A stretch of 64,000 nucleotides of DNA from Myxococcales bacterium (GTDB lineage: Bacteria; Myxococcota; Myxococcia; Myxococcales; Myxococcaceae): NCBI GenBank assembly GCA_030681895.1, contig JAUXRI010000304.1, positions 1 through 64,000 on the forward strand, given 5' to 3'. This document shows, one piece after another, positions 16,911 through 25,404 of this stretch. The notes under the pieces are model-generated. The model was not told the DNA's origin, made no database searches, and saw only the letters and a list, made by a program, of their open reading frames with translations. Position numbers and translations under genes: made by a program. Positions within the stretch are counted from its first letter, which is position 1, and each line of letters starts with the position of its first letter.

Positions 16911-19202
16911 ATGCCAGGGCCGTCGTGGGTCGAGAAACTGTTTGCCGCCATCATCGCGAAGCGGGTGCTGGTCGTCGTCGTCTGGCTCGCGTTGGTGCCA
17001 GGCGCGGCGTGGCTCGCGCTGCAGCTCCCGAGTGACGGCGCCATCGACCGCCTCGTCGTCGAGAAGGACCCCGACGTCGTCCGCACGCGCGCCTTCCAGC
17101 AGGTGTTCCCCGAGGGCCGGCAGGTGGTGCTGCTCTTCGAGCCCCAGGGAGACGTCTTCTCACTCCCGGTGCTGAACGAGCTCGCCGCCGTCGAGCACGC
17201 GCTCGGCAAGGTCAAAGGCGTGGTGCCGTTCTCCGCGCTCTCGTTGTTCCGCCGCCGCGAGGCCGACCTCTCGGCCGACGGCTTCGCGAGCCGCTTCCGC
17301 ACGTTCGCCGAGGGCACCCCGTTCTTCCGGAAACAGGGCCTCGTCGGAGCGCATCACCTCTCGCTGGCCGTCACCTTCGTCGCGCCCGGCACCCACGAGC
17401 GTGACGCGACGTTGGTCGAGCTCGACCGCGTGATGGCGAGTATCCCCCACGCGGCCATCGGCGAGCCGCGCCGCGTGGGCCAGCCGTACGTCGAGCAGTG
17501 GCTGGAGGCGGAGACGAAGAGCGCGACGCTGCGGTACTTCCCGCTCTTCGGCGCCTTCGTGGTGGTGCTGGTGTTGGCGTTGTACCGCTCGTGGCGCGCG
17601 CTGCTGGCGATTCTGCTGACGCTCGGCGTGACGGTGCTGCTCGCGATGGGCCTGGGCCAGGTCTTCGGCTTCACGCTCACCATCGTCTCGGAGCTCGTGC
17701 CGCTCGTGGTGCTCGTCACCGCCACCGCGACGCTCGTCTATCTGCACTCCCGCTACATTCAGCAGCCGGAGGACGTCTCGCTCGAGCAGCACCACGTCTT
17801 CGCGCTCGCCAACAAGGCGTTGCCGGTGACGGCGTCCATCGTCGCGGCGCTGCTGGGCTTCGCGGCGCTGGCGGTCTCGCAGATTCGCCCGATTCGAGAG
17901 ATGGGCGTGTGGACGGCGGCGGGCCTCGCGCTCTCGTGGCTCACCAGCTTCACGCTCTTCCCGGCGCTGCAGCGGCTCCTGAAGTGCCCGACGCGCAAAG
18001 GCACCACGCCCACCGGCCGGCTCTACCTGCGCCTCGCCGACGCCCTGCCTGACTTCACGTACCGGTTCCGCTGGCCCATTCTGGGTGTCGCGTTCGCGGT
18101 GATGGTGGCCGGCGGCGCGGCGCTCTTCGGACTGCCCGGCGGTCTCGTCGCGCCGATGCGCATGGAGGTCGACGCCGTCGAGTACATCGACGAGTCGCTG
18201 CCGCTGCGCAAAGACATGGCGGCCTACGAGAAGGCCATCGCGGGGCTGGCGGCCGTGCGCATCTGGGTGAAGACGGAAGACGGCGCAGTGGTCGAGCCAG
18301 AGACGCTGCACGCGCTCGACCGCTTCAGCACGGCAGTGGGAAACGAGCCTGGCGTCAGCTCCGTCATCGGGCCGACCACGCTGCTGCGGCTGCGGCGCTA
18401 CGTGGCCGGTCAGGGTGACGCGCTCCCGGAGGATGAGGAGGGCTTCGCCGAAGCTGTCGCCGACTTCGAGCAGTTGCTCCTCACCGAGCAGGAGCTCCGC
18501 GGCTTCATCGACCTCAAGTCGCTCGGACAGGCACAGCTCATGGTGGTCACGCGCCGGGGCGACGCGGCGTCCTTCGAAGCGTTGAGAGCCCGGCTCGATG
18601 CGCTGTGGAAAGCGGAGCAGGCGCGCTCACCTTCGCTGGCTTCAGCGCAGGCCGAGGTGGTGGGCGAGTCGATTCTGCAGGCGAAGATCAGCGAGCACCT
18701 GGTGCCGACGCTGACCGAGAGCTTCGGCCTCACCGCCCTGCTCATCTTCCTCACGTTCCTCGTGGTGTTCCGCAGCGGCGCCGCGCGCGTGATGGCGATG
18801 GTGCCCTCGGTGTTCGCGATTCTCGCGACGTTCCTGGTGATGCGGCTGACGGGCATTCCACTGAACGTCGCCACCATCCTCATCGCGACGACGGTGCTGG
18901 GCACGACCGAGAACGACCAGGTGCACTTCTTCCACCACTACCAGGAAGCGAAGAAGGACGGCGCGAGCGCAGAGAAGTCGATGCTGCACACGTTCCACAT
19001 CTCGGGCCACGCCATCATCTACGCGACGCTCATCAACGCGAGCGGCTTCCTGGCCCTGGCGTTCTCGAACCTGCCGCCCATGCGCCAGTTCGGCATCGTC
19101 TCGGCCATCGCGTTCGGGTTCTCGATGCTGGCCGACTTCACCGCCCTGCCCGCGGCGCTGTGGGTGTTCCTGCGGCAGCGGCCCGACTCGAAGACGCCCT
19201 GA
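16911..19202 (+). CDS. RND-superfamily (MMPL-type) exporter
   Basis: A 763-residue inner-membrane transporter of the RND superfamily, in the MMPL / hopanoid-transporter-like branch. The layout is a duplicated half: a TM helix (~18-38), a periplasmic domain (~40-205), five TM helices (~207-365), TM7 (~385-410), a second periplasmic domain (~415-600) and five further TM helices to the end. An acidic/polar TTENDQVHFFHHY segment in the second TM bundle probably belongs to the proton relay. Such proteins export lipids or hydrophobic compounds using the proton gradient. No membrane-fusion or outer-membrane partner is adjacent. Length is typical. Confidence 0.9.
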   Translation: MPGPSWVEKLFAAIIAKRVLVVVVWLALVPGAAWLALQLPSDGAIDRLVVEKDPDVVRTRAFQQVFPEGRQVVLLFEPQGDVFSLPVLNELAAVEHALGKVKGVVPFSALSLFRRREADLSADGFASRFRTFAEGTPFFRKQGLVGAHHLSLAVTFVAPGTHERDATLVELDRVMASIPHAAIGEPRRVGQPYVEQWLEAETKSATLRYFPLFGAFVVVLVLALYRSWRALLAILLTLGVTVLLAMGLGQVFGFTLTIVSELVPLVVLVTATATLVYLHSRYIQQPEDVSLEQHHVFALANKALPVTASIVAALLGFAALAVSQIRPIREMGVWTAAGLALSWLTSFTLFPALQRLLKCPTRKGTTPTGRLYLRLADALPDFTYRFRWPILGVAFAVMVAGGAALFGLPGGLVAPMRMEVDAVEYIDESLPLRKDMAAYEKAIAGLAAVRIWVKTEDGAVVEPETLHALDRFSTAVGNEPGVSSVIGPTTLLRLRRYVAGQGDALPEDEEGFAEAVADFEQLLLTEQELRGFIDLKSLGQAQLMVVTRRGDAASFEALRARLDALWKAEQARSPSLASAQAEVVGESILQAKISEHLVPTLTESFGLTALLIFLTFLVVFRSGAARVMAMVPSVFAILATFLVMRLTGIPLNVATILIATTVLGTTENDQVHFFHHYQEAKKDGASAEKSMLHTFHISGHAIIYATLINASGFLALAFSNLPPMRQFGIVSAIAFGFSMLADFTALPAALWVFLRQRPDSKTP

Positions 19203-19553
19203 GGGACCTTCTCTCTCGGAAGAGTTCCTCAGTTCACTGGGCCCATCACCAGTGCCGGCAGCGTGCACAGCATGAAGCTGGCGATGGCAATGGCCACGCG
19301 GGTGCCGCTCATCTTCTGCGAGGCGATCACGTAGAGGATCGCGCCACCGATCAGCAGCAGCAATTCGGCGAGCGCTCATCGTGGAAGCGCAGGGTGCTGG
19401 TGGCCCTCACCTTCCTCGCCGTGTTCACCAGCACCACGCCGAAGGTGCGATGAGGTTCGTTCCTGTTGTCTCCCTCGACTGGAGCCGCCCATGCGACACC
19501 TCAGCCCGGTAGCGTTGTTGGTGCTGGGCGTCGTCGACTCGACCCAGCAGTGG
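19203..19553. other. gene debris between convergent genes
   Basis: No intact gene fits in this 351-bp stretch, but two pieces look like decayed coding sequence. On the minus strand (19363-19229) a stop-bounded frame without a normal start reads LLLLIGGAILYVIASQKMSG...LCTLPALVMGPVN, like the end of a small membrane protein. On the plus strand (about 19380-19453) a frame ending WKRRVLVALTFLAVFTSTTP resembles a signal peptide cut off by a stop. A 6-bp hairpin (CACTGG/CCAGTG, 19235-19254) follows the RND gene but has no T-run. The region looks like a degraded locus. Confidence 0.4.
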
Positions 19554-19766
19554 TCATCGCTCGGGCCCCCGGAAGTAGCGGCAGAACCGGTGCTGGCAGG
19601 CGTGCGCGTCGTCCACCCTCGGCGCGCAGGCGAGGCGCGGCGTGACGCACCCGGTGGTGGCGGCGACGACGGTGGTGGCCGTGGGCGCGAGCACGAGGAG
19701 GTCACGGCGCGAGAGGCGCGGGCGCGGCGGGTCGGGATCGGCCTCCGGTGAGAATGGGTCGTTCAT
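19554..19766 (-). CDS. 70-residue Tat lipoprotein with Cys/His motif
   Basis: A short gene whose ATG (19766) overlaps the stop of the FAD oxidoreductase gene by 4 nt, so co-translation is likely. The N-terminal region has a twin-arginine motif (LSRRDLLVL) and a hydrophobic stretch ending in ATTGC, which together suggest a Tat-exported lipoprotein. The mature part is only ~31 residues and holds four cysteines, including C-x-H-x2-C (CQHRFCRYFRG), which could bind a metal or haem-like ligand. I do not recognise a family. It may be a small redox or maturation partner of the upstream oxidoreductase. Confidence 0.65.
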   Translation of the reverse strand: MNDPFSPEADPDPPRPRLSRRDLLVLAPTATTVVAATTGCVTPRLACAPRVDDAHACQHRFCRYFRGPER

Positions 19767-21223
19767 GACAGGCGCGCCACGACCTCCGCCGCCGCAGCAT
19801 GCCCGGACGCGACCGCGCCCTCCATGCAGATGAGGTCGACCTCGTTGCGCACCCAGTCGCCCGCGAGGAACAGGTTCTCGAACGGCGTCCGCGCTCCCGG
19901 CCGGAACTGGTTCACGCCGGGCTCGCAGAGGAGCAGCCGCTCGGCGTCGGCGCGGTTGCGGTGCAGCTCGACGTCCAGCACCCCGGCGGCGCGCAGGTCG
20001 CCCACCTGTGGCGAGCGCGAGAAGTTGTCGAGGGTGACGCTCGCCAGCTGAGAGTCGGTCCACCCCTCGAAGCCCGCCTCCTGTCCCACGAAGTCGAGCA
20101 CGCTGCCGACGGACGGGTCGTCGCGATACTCGCGCCAGTACGGCTTCATGTTCACCACGATGCCGAGCGGCGCCGGGAAACCGAAGACGGGGCCGGGCCG
20201 ATTGGCGAGCACGGGCTTCGACGTGGTGAGCGTCATCGACACCGTGGCCGCCGAGCGCAGGTTCTTCAGGCGCGCGAAGAACGGCGAGCGCCACATGCGC
20301 TCCTCGGCGCGGTTCATCTTCACGAACACCGCGTGCGGGATGGTGGAGACGACGAAGTCGAAGCCCTCGAGGGTGCGCTCGGTGCCGGGCGCCGGCGTCA
20401 CCTCTTCGCCCCACGCGCGCGTGCCGTCGCCATGGCCTGCGCTGTCGGGCCGGGCGACACGGACGCCGGTGATGCGCCGGCCGCTCCACACCCAGTCGGT
20501 GGCGAGCGTGAAGGGCTCGAGCACGCCGCCGAGCGCGCGGAAGTAGCGCGCGATGGGCTCCCACACGACCTCGGACCACGGGCCCACGCAGACGAACGCC
20601 TCGGCCCGCTTCGGCGAGCTCATCAGCCGCATCGACTGGAGCACGTGGTACGCGCTGATCTGCTCGGGGAAGTTGAAGTACGCCTCCCGCAGGAAGCGGA
20701 ACACCGAGTACTTCGTGAGGTGCGGCCGCAGCCCGTGCTCGATGGCGAAGGTGTCGAAGCAGAGGTCGTCGTGGCGCGTGAGGTCGGCGTGGCTGAACGC
20801 CTCGAGGAACACCTGCGACATGAAGGCCGAGTAGTTGACGCGGTCGGCGCCGGGCAGGCCCTCGTACGTCGCGAAGCGCCGGGCGAACTCGATGGCGTCG
20901 CCGCCCGCGTCGAGCGTGTAGAGCCGGCGGCTCCACGGCTCGTACGGGTGGCTCTGGCCCTTCATGCTGACGAAGACGTCACGGTCGTTCACGCCGGCAC
21001 GGCGCAGCAACGCGCGCAGCCGGTCGTAGAACCCGACGACCATGTGCCACCCGTGCTCGACGAAGCGGCCGTCGGAGCGGCGGGTCGACGACGCCTTGCC
21101 GCCGAGGTGGTGGCCCTGGTGCACGAGGGTGACGTCGAGCCGGTCGCGCGCGAGCTCGAGCAGCTTCGTCGCGGTCGCGAGCCCCGCTGGCCCGGCGCCG
21201 ATGACGAGGACGCGCCGCTTCAC
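19763..21223 (-). CDS. FAD-dependent oxidoreductase, phytoene-desaturase-like
   Basis: A 486-residue flavoprotein of the amine-oxidase/phytoene-desaturase superfamily. It has an N-terminal dinucleotide-binding motif (VLVIGAGPAGLATA), a second flavin segment (HHLGGKASSTRR followed by FVEHGWHMV) and a C-terminal FAD motif (FENLFLAGDWV...MEGAVASGHAAA). These signatures are typical of carotenoid desaturases/isomerases and relatives. I chose GTG 21223, which overlaps the upstream stop (GTGA); another GTG at 21232 is possible. It is the middle gene of a three-gene operon. Substrate unknown: no other carotenoid gene is present in the window. Confidence 0.85.
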   Translation of the reverse strand: MKRRVLVIGAGPAGLATATKLLELARDRLDVTLVHQGHHLGGKASSTRRSDGRFVEHGWHMVVGFYDRLRALLRRAGVNDRDVFVSMKGQSHPYEPWSRRLYTLDAGGDAIEFARRFATYEGLPGADRVNYSAFMSQVFLEAFSHADLTRHDDLCFDTFAIEHGLRPHLTKYSVFRFLREAYFNFPEQISAYHVLQSMRLMSSPKRAEAFVCVGPWSEVVWEPIARYFRALGGVLEPFTLATDWVWSGRRITGVRVARPDSAGHGDGTRAWGEEVTPAPGTERTLEGFDFVVSTIPHAVFVKMNRAEERMWRSPFFARLKNLRSAATVSMTLTTSKPVLANRPGPVFGFPAPLGIVVNMKPYWREYRDDPSVGSVLDFVGQEAGFEGWTDSQLASVTLDNFSRSPQVGDLRAAGVLDVELHRNRADAERLLLCEPGVNQFRPGARTPFENLFLAGDWVRNEVDLICMEGAVASGHAAAAEVVARLS

Positions 21224-21870
21224 AACGTCCACCCGAGCCCGAGCAGCCCGGCCCAGCGGAGCAGCGCGCCTGTCGCCGGCGCGACCAGCCAGAGGAGCTG
21301 CCCCTCGGCGCGCGCGAAGAGGTGAGAGGTGAACGCGACCTCGAGGGCGACGCCCGGCGCGAGGACCGGCGCGGCGGTTCGCCGGGCAGTGAAGAGGTCG
21401 AGCACGGCGAGGCCCGCGTCGAAGAAGAGGCTCGCGTCGACGCGACGGTACGGCGCCACGTGGAGCGCCACGCCGACCCGCCCGGTGAGCAGGTGCGGGT
21501 GCGCCGCGCCGAGGTTGGTGAGCTCGGCGGTGGCCGAGCTGCGCAGCGCGAGGAAGGCGAGGTGCATCGACTCGACGGTGAGCGAGCCGAGGAGGTCAGG
21601 CCCGCTGGTGACGCCGCCCAACGCGATGAGGCGCACCTGCCCACGGCCCAGGCCGACCTCTCGCTCGACTGGCGGGAGGTACTCCGACGCGAACGGGTCG
21701 GCCGGATACCCTGCGTCGAGGTCGAGCGGCGCGACGCCCGCATCCAGGACCTGCGACAGCGCGGTGACCTCCGCGGGCTCGAGCGTCGCCGGGCCGCCCG
21801 CGTCGGCGTTCGCGAGAAACAGGACGGCGAGGAGGGCGCTCGGGGCCACGGGTGCGGCATAGCACTGCAT
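21220..21870 (-). CDS. exported beta-rich protein, unknown function
   Basis: A 216-residue protein with a hydrophobic signal (APSALLAVLFLANADA). The ATG at 21870 and a GTG at 21849 are both plausible, and neither has a clear ribosome-binding site. The C-terminal half has alternating beta segments ending WLVAPATGALLRWAGLLGLGWTL (split by turns), which fits an outer-membrane barrel or a barrel-like domain. First gene of the operon with the FAD oxidoreductase and the Tat lipoprotein (4-nt overlap). Confidence 0.7.
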   Translation of the reverse strand: MQCYAAPVAPSALLAVLFLANADAGGPATLEPAEVTALSQVLDAGVAPLDLDAGYPADPFASEYLPPVEREVGLGRGQVRLIALGGVTSGPDLLGSLTVESMHLAFLALRSSATAELTNLGAAHPHLLTGRVGVALHVAPYRRVDASLFFDAGLAVLDLFTARRTAAPVLAPGVALEVAFTSHLFARAEGQLLWLVAPATGALLRWAGLLGLGWTL

Positions 21871-21962
21871 ATGCGGCCGCCCAGCGCCGACGGTGCGCCT
21901 GCAGGAGACCTTCCAGCGCCGGTGGACGGGCTCGGCCTCAGGCGCCCTCCTCCGCGTCCTGC

Positions 21963-21968
21963 TACCCT
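21963..21968 (+). promoter_or_regulatory. candidate -10 element (TACCCT)
   Basis: TACCCT lies 8 nt before an ATG at 21977 that opens a 23-codon ORF, and 88 nt before the GTG of the next recognisable gene at 22057. The spacing matches the other leaderless-looking promoters in the window. Confidence 0.3.
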
Positions 21969-21976
21969 CGAGGGCG

Positions 21977-22048
21977 ATGGGCGGTTCACAGGCTTCAACT
22001 TCTTCTTCTTTCGAGATTCCAGGCGAGCGCGTGAACGCGCGGAACTGA
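21977..22048 (+). CDS. possible 23-residue leader ORF
   Basis: ATG 21977 to TGA 22046-22048 encodes a 23-residue peptide (MGGSQASTSSSFEIP...). It is placed right after the TACCCT hexamer and ends 8 nt before the GTG of the following gene, in a different frame. It could be a regulatory leader peptide or chance. The Ser/Thr run is unusual for this window. The rest of the 186-bp gap upstream holds nothing recognisable. Confidence 0.25.
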   Translation: MGGSQASTSSSFEIPGERVNARN

Positions 22049-22056
22049 GCTGGGCC

Positions 22057-22602
22057 GTGACAAAGAAGACGACGACGAGCGGCGAGGTCGTGTGCTTCTG
22101 CCAGACCTCGCCCGACGTGCCGGCGATCCTGCGCCGGCAGATCCTCGAGACCGGCTACCCCGGCAGTCTCTTCGGGAGTCTTGCCGACGGCGACGTGTAC
22201 GAGCTCGAAGCGATGCTCGCGCCGCATCTGCGCGTCGAGGGGATGAGCGAGCGCTGGTGGATCGAGGCGCCGCCGATCGAGCTCACCGAGGCGCACGGCG
22301 AGCAGGCGAAGCAGCACATCCGCCATGCGAGGGAGGCGCTGACCGAGCTCGCCGCTTCCCAGCCGCACGCGTGGTTCTCACCCTCTCGGGGCTCTCGGGC
22401 GCTCGACGAGCTCGACGCGACCCTCGCTCGCTGCACGTCGCTGGTGAGGCTGCGCTGGCCCGACGTCGAGACGCGTCCCGTCAGCCGAGCAGGCTTCTGG
22501 CTCTGTCGTGCCCTCGCGCACGCGATGCGCCACGAGACCGCTGGCGTGGTGATGCTCCGCGACGGGGCTTTCGTCGACGCCGGCGGCGAGATCATCGAGT
22601 AG
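22057..22602 (+). CDS. hypothetical protein
   Basis: A 181-residue soluble protein starting at GTG 22057. The frame is open further upstream but has no better start or protein-like content. An early CFCQTS motif is followed by helical, Glu/Arg/Leu-rich sequence (ILRRQILETGYPGSLFG, LAPHLRVEGMSERWWIEAPP, AGFWLCRALAHAMRHETAG). No signal peptide or membrane helix is visible. No family recognised. A hairpin starts immediately after its stop. Confidence 0.75.
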   Translation: MTKKTTTSGEVVCFCQTSPDVPAILRRQILETGYPGSLFGSLADGDVYELEAMLAPHLRVEGMSERWWIEAPPIELTEAHGEQAKQHIRHAREALTELAASQPHAWFSPSRGSRALDELDATLARCTSLVRLRWPDVETRPVSRAGFWLCRALAHAMRHETAGVVMLRDGAFVDAGGEIIE

Positions 22603-22629
22603 CTCCGGCCCCGGGGAAGGGCGCCGGAG
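22603..22629 (+). terminator. candidate terminator hairpin
   Basis: CTCCGGC (22603-22609) pairs exactly with GCCGGAG (22623-22629) around a 13-nt loop, starting at the base after the stop codon. No T-run follows, as is common in GC-rich genomes. The remaining 167 bp before the next gene holds a candidate promoter but nothing else. Confidence 0.45.
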
Positions 22630-22769
22630 GAAGAGCGTGAGCGTCACTCCACCGTGTCACTCCCCGGAAGCTCATCATCGCACTGCCTGCGAGTTCGAGC
22701 GCGGCCAGGGAACTCCGCGTGCTCATCCTCTTGTGGCTGGAGAGCATCGAAAAATCGGCGGGGGCTTCG

Positions 22770-22775
22770 TAGGCT
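22770..22775 (+). promoter_or_regulatory. candidate -10 element (TAGGCT)
   Basis: TAGGCT lies 21 nt before the ATG at 22797. A GGAG motif sits between the two, so this gene would have a short leader with a normal ribosome-binding site. Confidence 0.35.
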
Positions 22776-22796
22776 GCGCCGCCTGGAGCGACGCGA

Positions 22797-23780
22797 ATGA
22801 GCTGGAAGCCAACCCTGACGCCGGGCCTCGACGTGCGCACGCTGCCGCTCTCGGTGATGCAGGGCTTCGTGCTGTCTCGGGTCGACGGCGCCACCGACGT
22901 CGCCGCGTTGGCGCAGGTGACGGGCCTGACTCGGGAGCGCGTCACCGAGTTGCTCTCCGAGCTCGTCACGGCCGGAGCGCTGCAAGCAGGTCCGGCGGCC
23001 TCCGCACCGAACGCACGATCCGGAGCCGAGCCGACCGTCGCGAACGACGAGGACGCGCTCGAAGTCTCGGATGACCCCGAAGACCCCGCGGTCGAACAAT
23101 CCACGGTCAGCCATCGCCAGCGCTACGAGACGGAACACCGCCAGAAGCCCGAGAACGAGCGCGTGATGCTCGCGCAGCACATGAACGACCCCTCGCCGCT
23201 CTGCTTCGACCCGCTCCCCAGAGTCATCGACGCCTTGCTCGACAACCCGCACTTCGCGCTCCAGCACGCGCGGCTCGTCGCGACGCATCACCGCAACCCC
23301 GTCGGGCTCGAGGCGCTCGTGTCACGCGCGCAGTTCGCTGCCGACCTCGGCGTTCGCCGCGCGCTGCTGCGAAATCCTCAGCTCCCTGCGGGCCTGTACC
23401 GCCGCCTGTGGACGACGCGCCGCATGCACGAGCAGCACCTCGTCATCATCAACCGTGACGTGCCGGAGCAGACACGGCGAACGGCAAAGGAGGTGCTCCG
23501 CGCCCGGTTCGTGAGCGGGCCTTCGGAAGAGAAGGTCGAGCTCATCGTGAAGACCGAGGGCCGGTGTCTGGTGTCGTTGTCAGGTGTCGCGCTCGACTCG
23601 AAGTCGACGGCGTTGCTGTGCGGCCGCTCGTACACCTCGACGCTCTTCGTGCAGAACCTCGCGCGCTGGAGCGCCACGCCGCCGCAGCTCATCACGCACC
23701 TGCTCAGACAGGACGTGGTGAAGCGCAGCCCGATGCTCCGCACGCTCTTCGAGCGGCACCCGAACACGCCCAAGGGGTAG
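22797..23780 (+). CDS. winged-helix-like N-terminal plus helical-repeat protein
   Basis: A 327-residue soluble protein. Residues ~18-62 (SVMQGFVLSRVDGATDVAAL...LTRERVTELLSELVTAGAL) look like the winged-helix-type domain found at the N terminus of many myxobacterial regulatory and PatA-like proteins. An acidic linker (~65-100) follows. The C-terminal ~220 residues resemble helical repeats of the LRV/HEAT kind (PHFALQHARLVATHHRNPVG, VRRALLRNPQLPAGLYRRLW). A GGAG motif lies about 10 nt before the ATG. Likely a protein-interaction or signalling adaptor. Exact family not recognised. Confidence 0.75.
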   Translation: MSWKPTLTPGLDVRTLPLSVMQGFVLSRVDGATDVAALAQVTGLTRERVTELLSELVTAGALQAGPAASAPNARSGAEPTVANDEDALEVSDDPEDPAVEQSTVSHRQRYETEHRQKPENERVMLAQHMNDPSPLCFDPLPRVIDALLDNPHFALQHARLVATHHRNPVGLEALVSRAQFAADLGVRRALLRNPQLPAGLYRRLWTTRRMHEQHLVIINRDVPEQTRRTAKEVLRARFVSGPSEEKVELIVKTEGRCLVSLSGVALDSKSTALLCGRSYTSTLFVQNLARWSATPPQLITHLLRQDVVKRSPMLRTLFERHPNTPKG

Positions 23781-23946
23781 GCCGCTCGGGCAGCAGTCGA
23801 GACCAGCGCCGGCACTCATGGTGGTCATCCATCACTGCTCTCGCGTGCAGCTCGGTGGCCGCCTCAGAATTCCGTCGGCGCGAGGGTCCAACCACCCGGA
23901 ATCGCCTTCGGCGTGAGGGGAATGACCCTTGCTGTGCAATCAGCCC

Positions 23947-25404
23947 ATGCGCCAGTGCTCTCTCGTCGCGACCCTCTTCCTGCTCGTCGTGAGCTGCGGC
24001 CGCGCGCCTCCGACCAGCGAATGCCCCCCCGCGCAGGCCGTCCGGCCCTGTCAGACCGATGCCCAGTGCACGGGGGTCGAGCGGTGTCTGCCACCCCTCA
24101 ATCGGCAGTGCGTGCCCTCGAGCTGCGGCTGCAACGAGACGGGCGGCTACGTCTGCACCGAGGACTGCGGAGGCCGGCTCTGTCGTGCGCCCGACGTCGA
24201 CGCGGGGCAGGACGACGCGGGACACCGGGACGCAGGGACCGATGGTGGGCTCTGCAGCTCGTTCGTGCCGCCCTGCTCGCACGACTACCAGTGCCGAGAC
24301 GGTGAGCGCTGTGTCCGCGGCGTTGGCTGCAACCCTTCGGCGTGCGGCTGCGACCCCTCGAACGGCAGTGTCGTCTGCACCGCTGACTGCAGCGGAGGCG
24401 TCTGTCGTACCGGAGACGCTGGAGTTCCCGACGCGGGCGCCGGCTTCTGCCGCGGCTTCGTGCCGCCTTGCACGTCGAGCGCGCAGTGTGGACCAGGCCG
24501 GGAGTGCCGACGCGACCCCGGCCAGTGTTCTCCTTCGGCGTGCGTCTGCGATCCGCAGACGGGGTCGATCGTCTGCACTGAAGACTGCGGCGGTGGCGTG
24601 TGCGGCGTCCCCGGGCCTGACGCTGGCGTGCGTCCCGACGGGGGCGTCTGTCAGGGCTTCCGTGCGCCCTGCTCGAGCGATCCCCAATGCCTGCGCGGCG
24701 AGCGCTGCGTGCGGCCGCCCAACACGTGTCTGCCCAGCTCCTGCGCCTGTGGCCCCTCGGGCATCGTCTGCACCGCTGACTGCAACGGCAAGATCTGCCA
24801 GGTCGAAGACGCAGGCGTCAGTCCCCGTGACGCGGGAGTGCTCTGCCTCGGCTTCGTGCCGCCCTGCGTGACCAACGCCCAGTGCGGGCCGGGCAACGTC
24901 TGCGCACGGCCCCCCGGGTCCTGCATTCCTTCGGCGTGCGGCTGCGACCCATCGTCGGGCGCAATCAACTGCACGGCCGACTGCAGCGGTGGCGTCTGTC
25001 GGCCCGGAGCTCCTGATGCCGGAGCGTGTGTCGGCTTCGTCTCTCCATGCAGCTCGAACGCGCAGTGTGGGCCGGGCACGACGTGTCAGCGTGACGCGAA
25101 CGTGTGTACGCCATCGGCCTGCGGCTGCGACCCGGGCTCTGGAGCCATCGTCTGCACGGCGGACTGTGGTGGCGGCGTGTGTACGCCAGCGAGCGACGCG
25201 GGGATCGCCGCGCGCGATGCAGGCACCGTCGACGCTGGCCTCTGCGCAGGCTTCGAGCCGCCGTGCTCGAACAACCTCTCGTGCGAGCGCGGTCGCATCT
25301 GCCGACAGCCGCTCAACGCCTGTGTGCCATCGGCCTGCGCGTGTGATCCCCAGAGCGGCAGCATCGTCTGCACTGCCGACTGCAACGGGCGTCTCTGCCT
25401 GTGA
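23947..25404 (+). CDS. Cys-rich lipoprotein with seven repeated modules
   Basis: A 485-residue lipoprotein (signal MRQCSLVATLFLLVVSC). It contains seven repeats of ~50-60 residues. Each has the pattern C.GF.PPC....QC..G..C......C.PS.C.CD...G.I.CTADC.G..C, with about eight to nine Cys that could pair within a module. Short Asp-Ala-Gly linkers separate modules. There is no catalytic motif. It is a likely surface adhesin, ligand-binding or protease-inhibitor-like protein. The start at 23947 gives a clean lipobox; an upstream in-frame ATG at 23929 would add six residues. The modules vary, so the expansion is not recent. Confidence 0.85.
   Translation: MRQCSLVATLFLLVVSCGRAPPTSECPPAQAVRPCQTDAQCTGVERCLPPLNRQCVPSSCGCNETGGYVCTEDCGGRLCRAPDVDAGQDDAGHRDAGTDGGLCSSFVPPCSHDYQCRDGERCVRGVGCNPSACGCDPSNGSVVCTADCSGGVCRTGDAGVPDAGAGFCRGFVPPCTSSAQCGPGRECRRDPGQCSPSACVCDPQTGSIVCTEDCGGGVCGVPGPDAGVRPDGGVCQGFRAPCSSDPQCLRGERCVRPPNTCLPSSCACGPSGIVCTADCNGKICQVEDAGVSPRDAGVLCLGFVPPCVTNAQCGPGNVCARPPGSCIPSACGCDPSSGAINCTADCSGGVCRPGAPDAGACVGFVSPCSSNAQCGPGTTCQRDANVCTPSACGCDPGSGAIVCTADCGGGVCTPASDAGIAARDAGTVDAGLCAGFEPPCSNNLSCERGRICRQPLNACVPSACACDPQSGSIVCTADCNGRLCL

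Noticed and set aside
15236-17317. A 693-codon minus-strand frame that would extend the TPR lipoprotein far upstream
   Set aside because: The upstream part is out of frame with the PhnD-like gene and lacks protein character; the GTG at 15994 with a lipoprotein signal is a better start.
20148-20834. Plus-strand frames opposite the FAD oxidoreductase
   Set aside because: They are antisense and Arg/Ser-rich; the minus-strand protein has complete FAD motifs.
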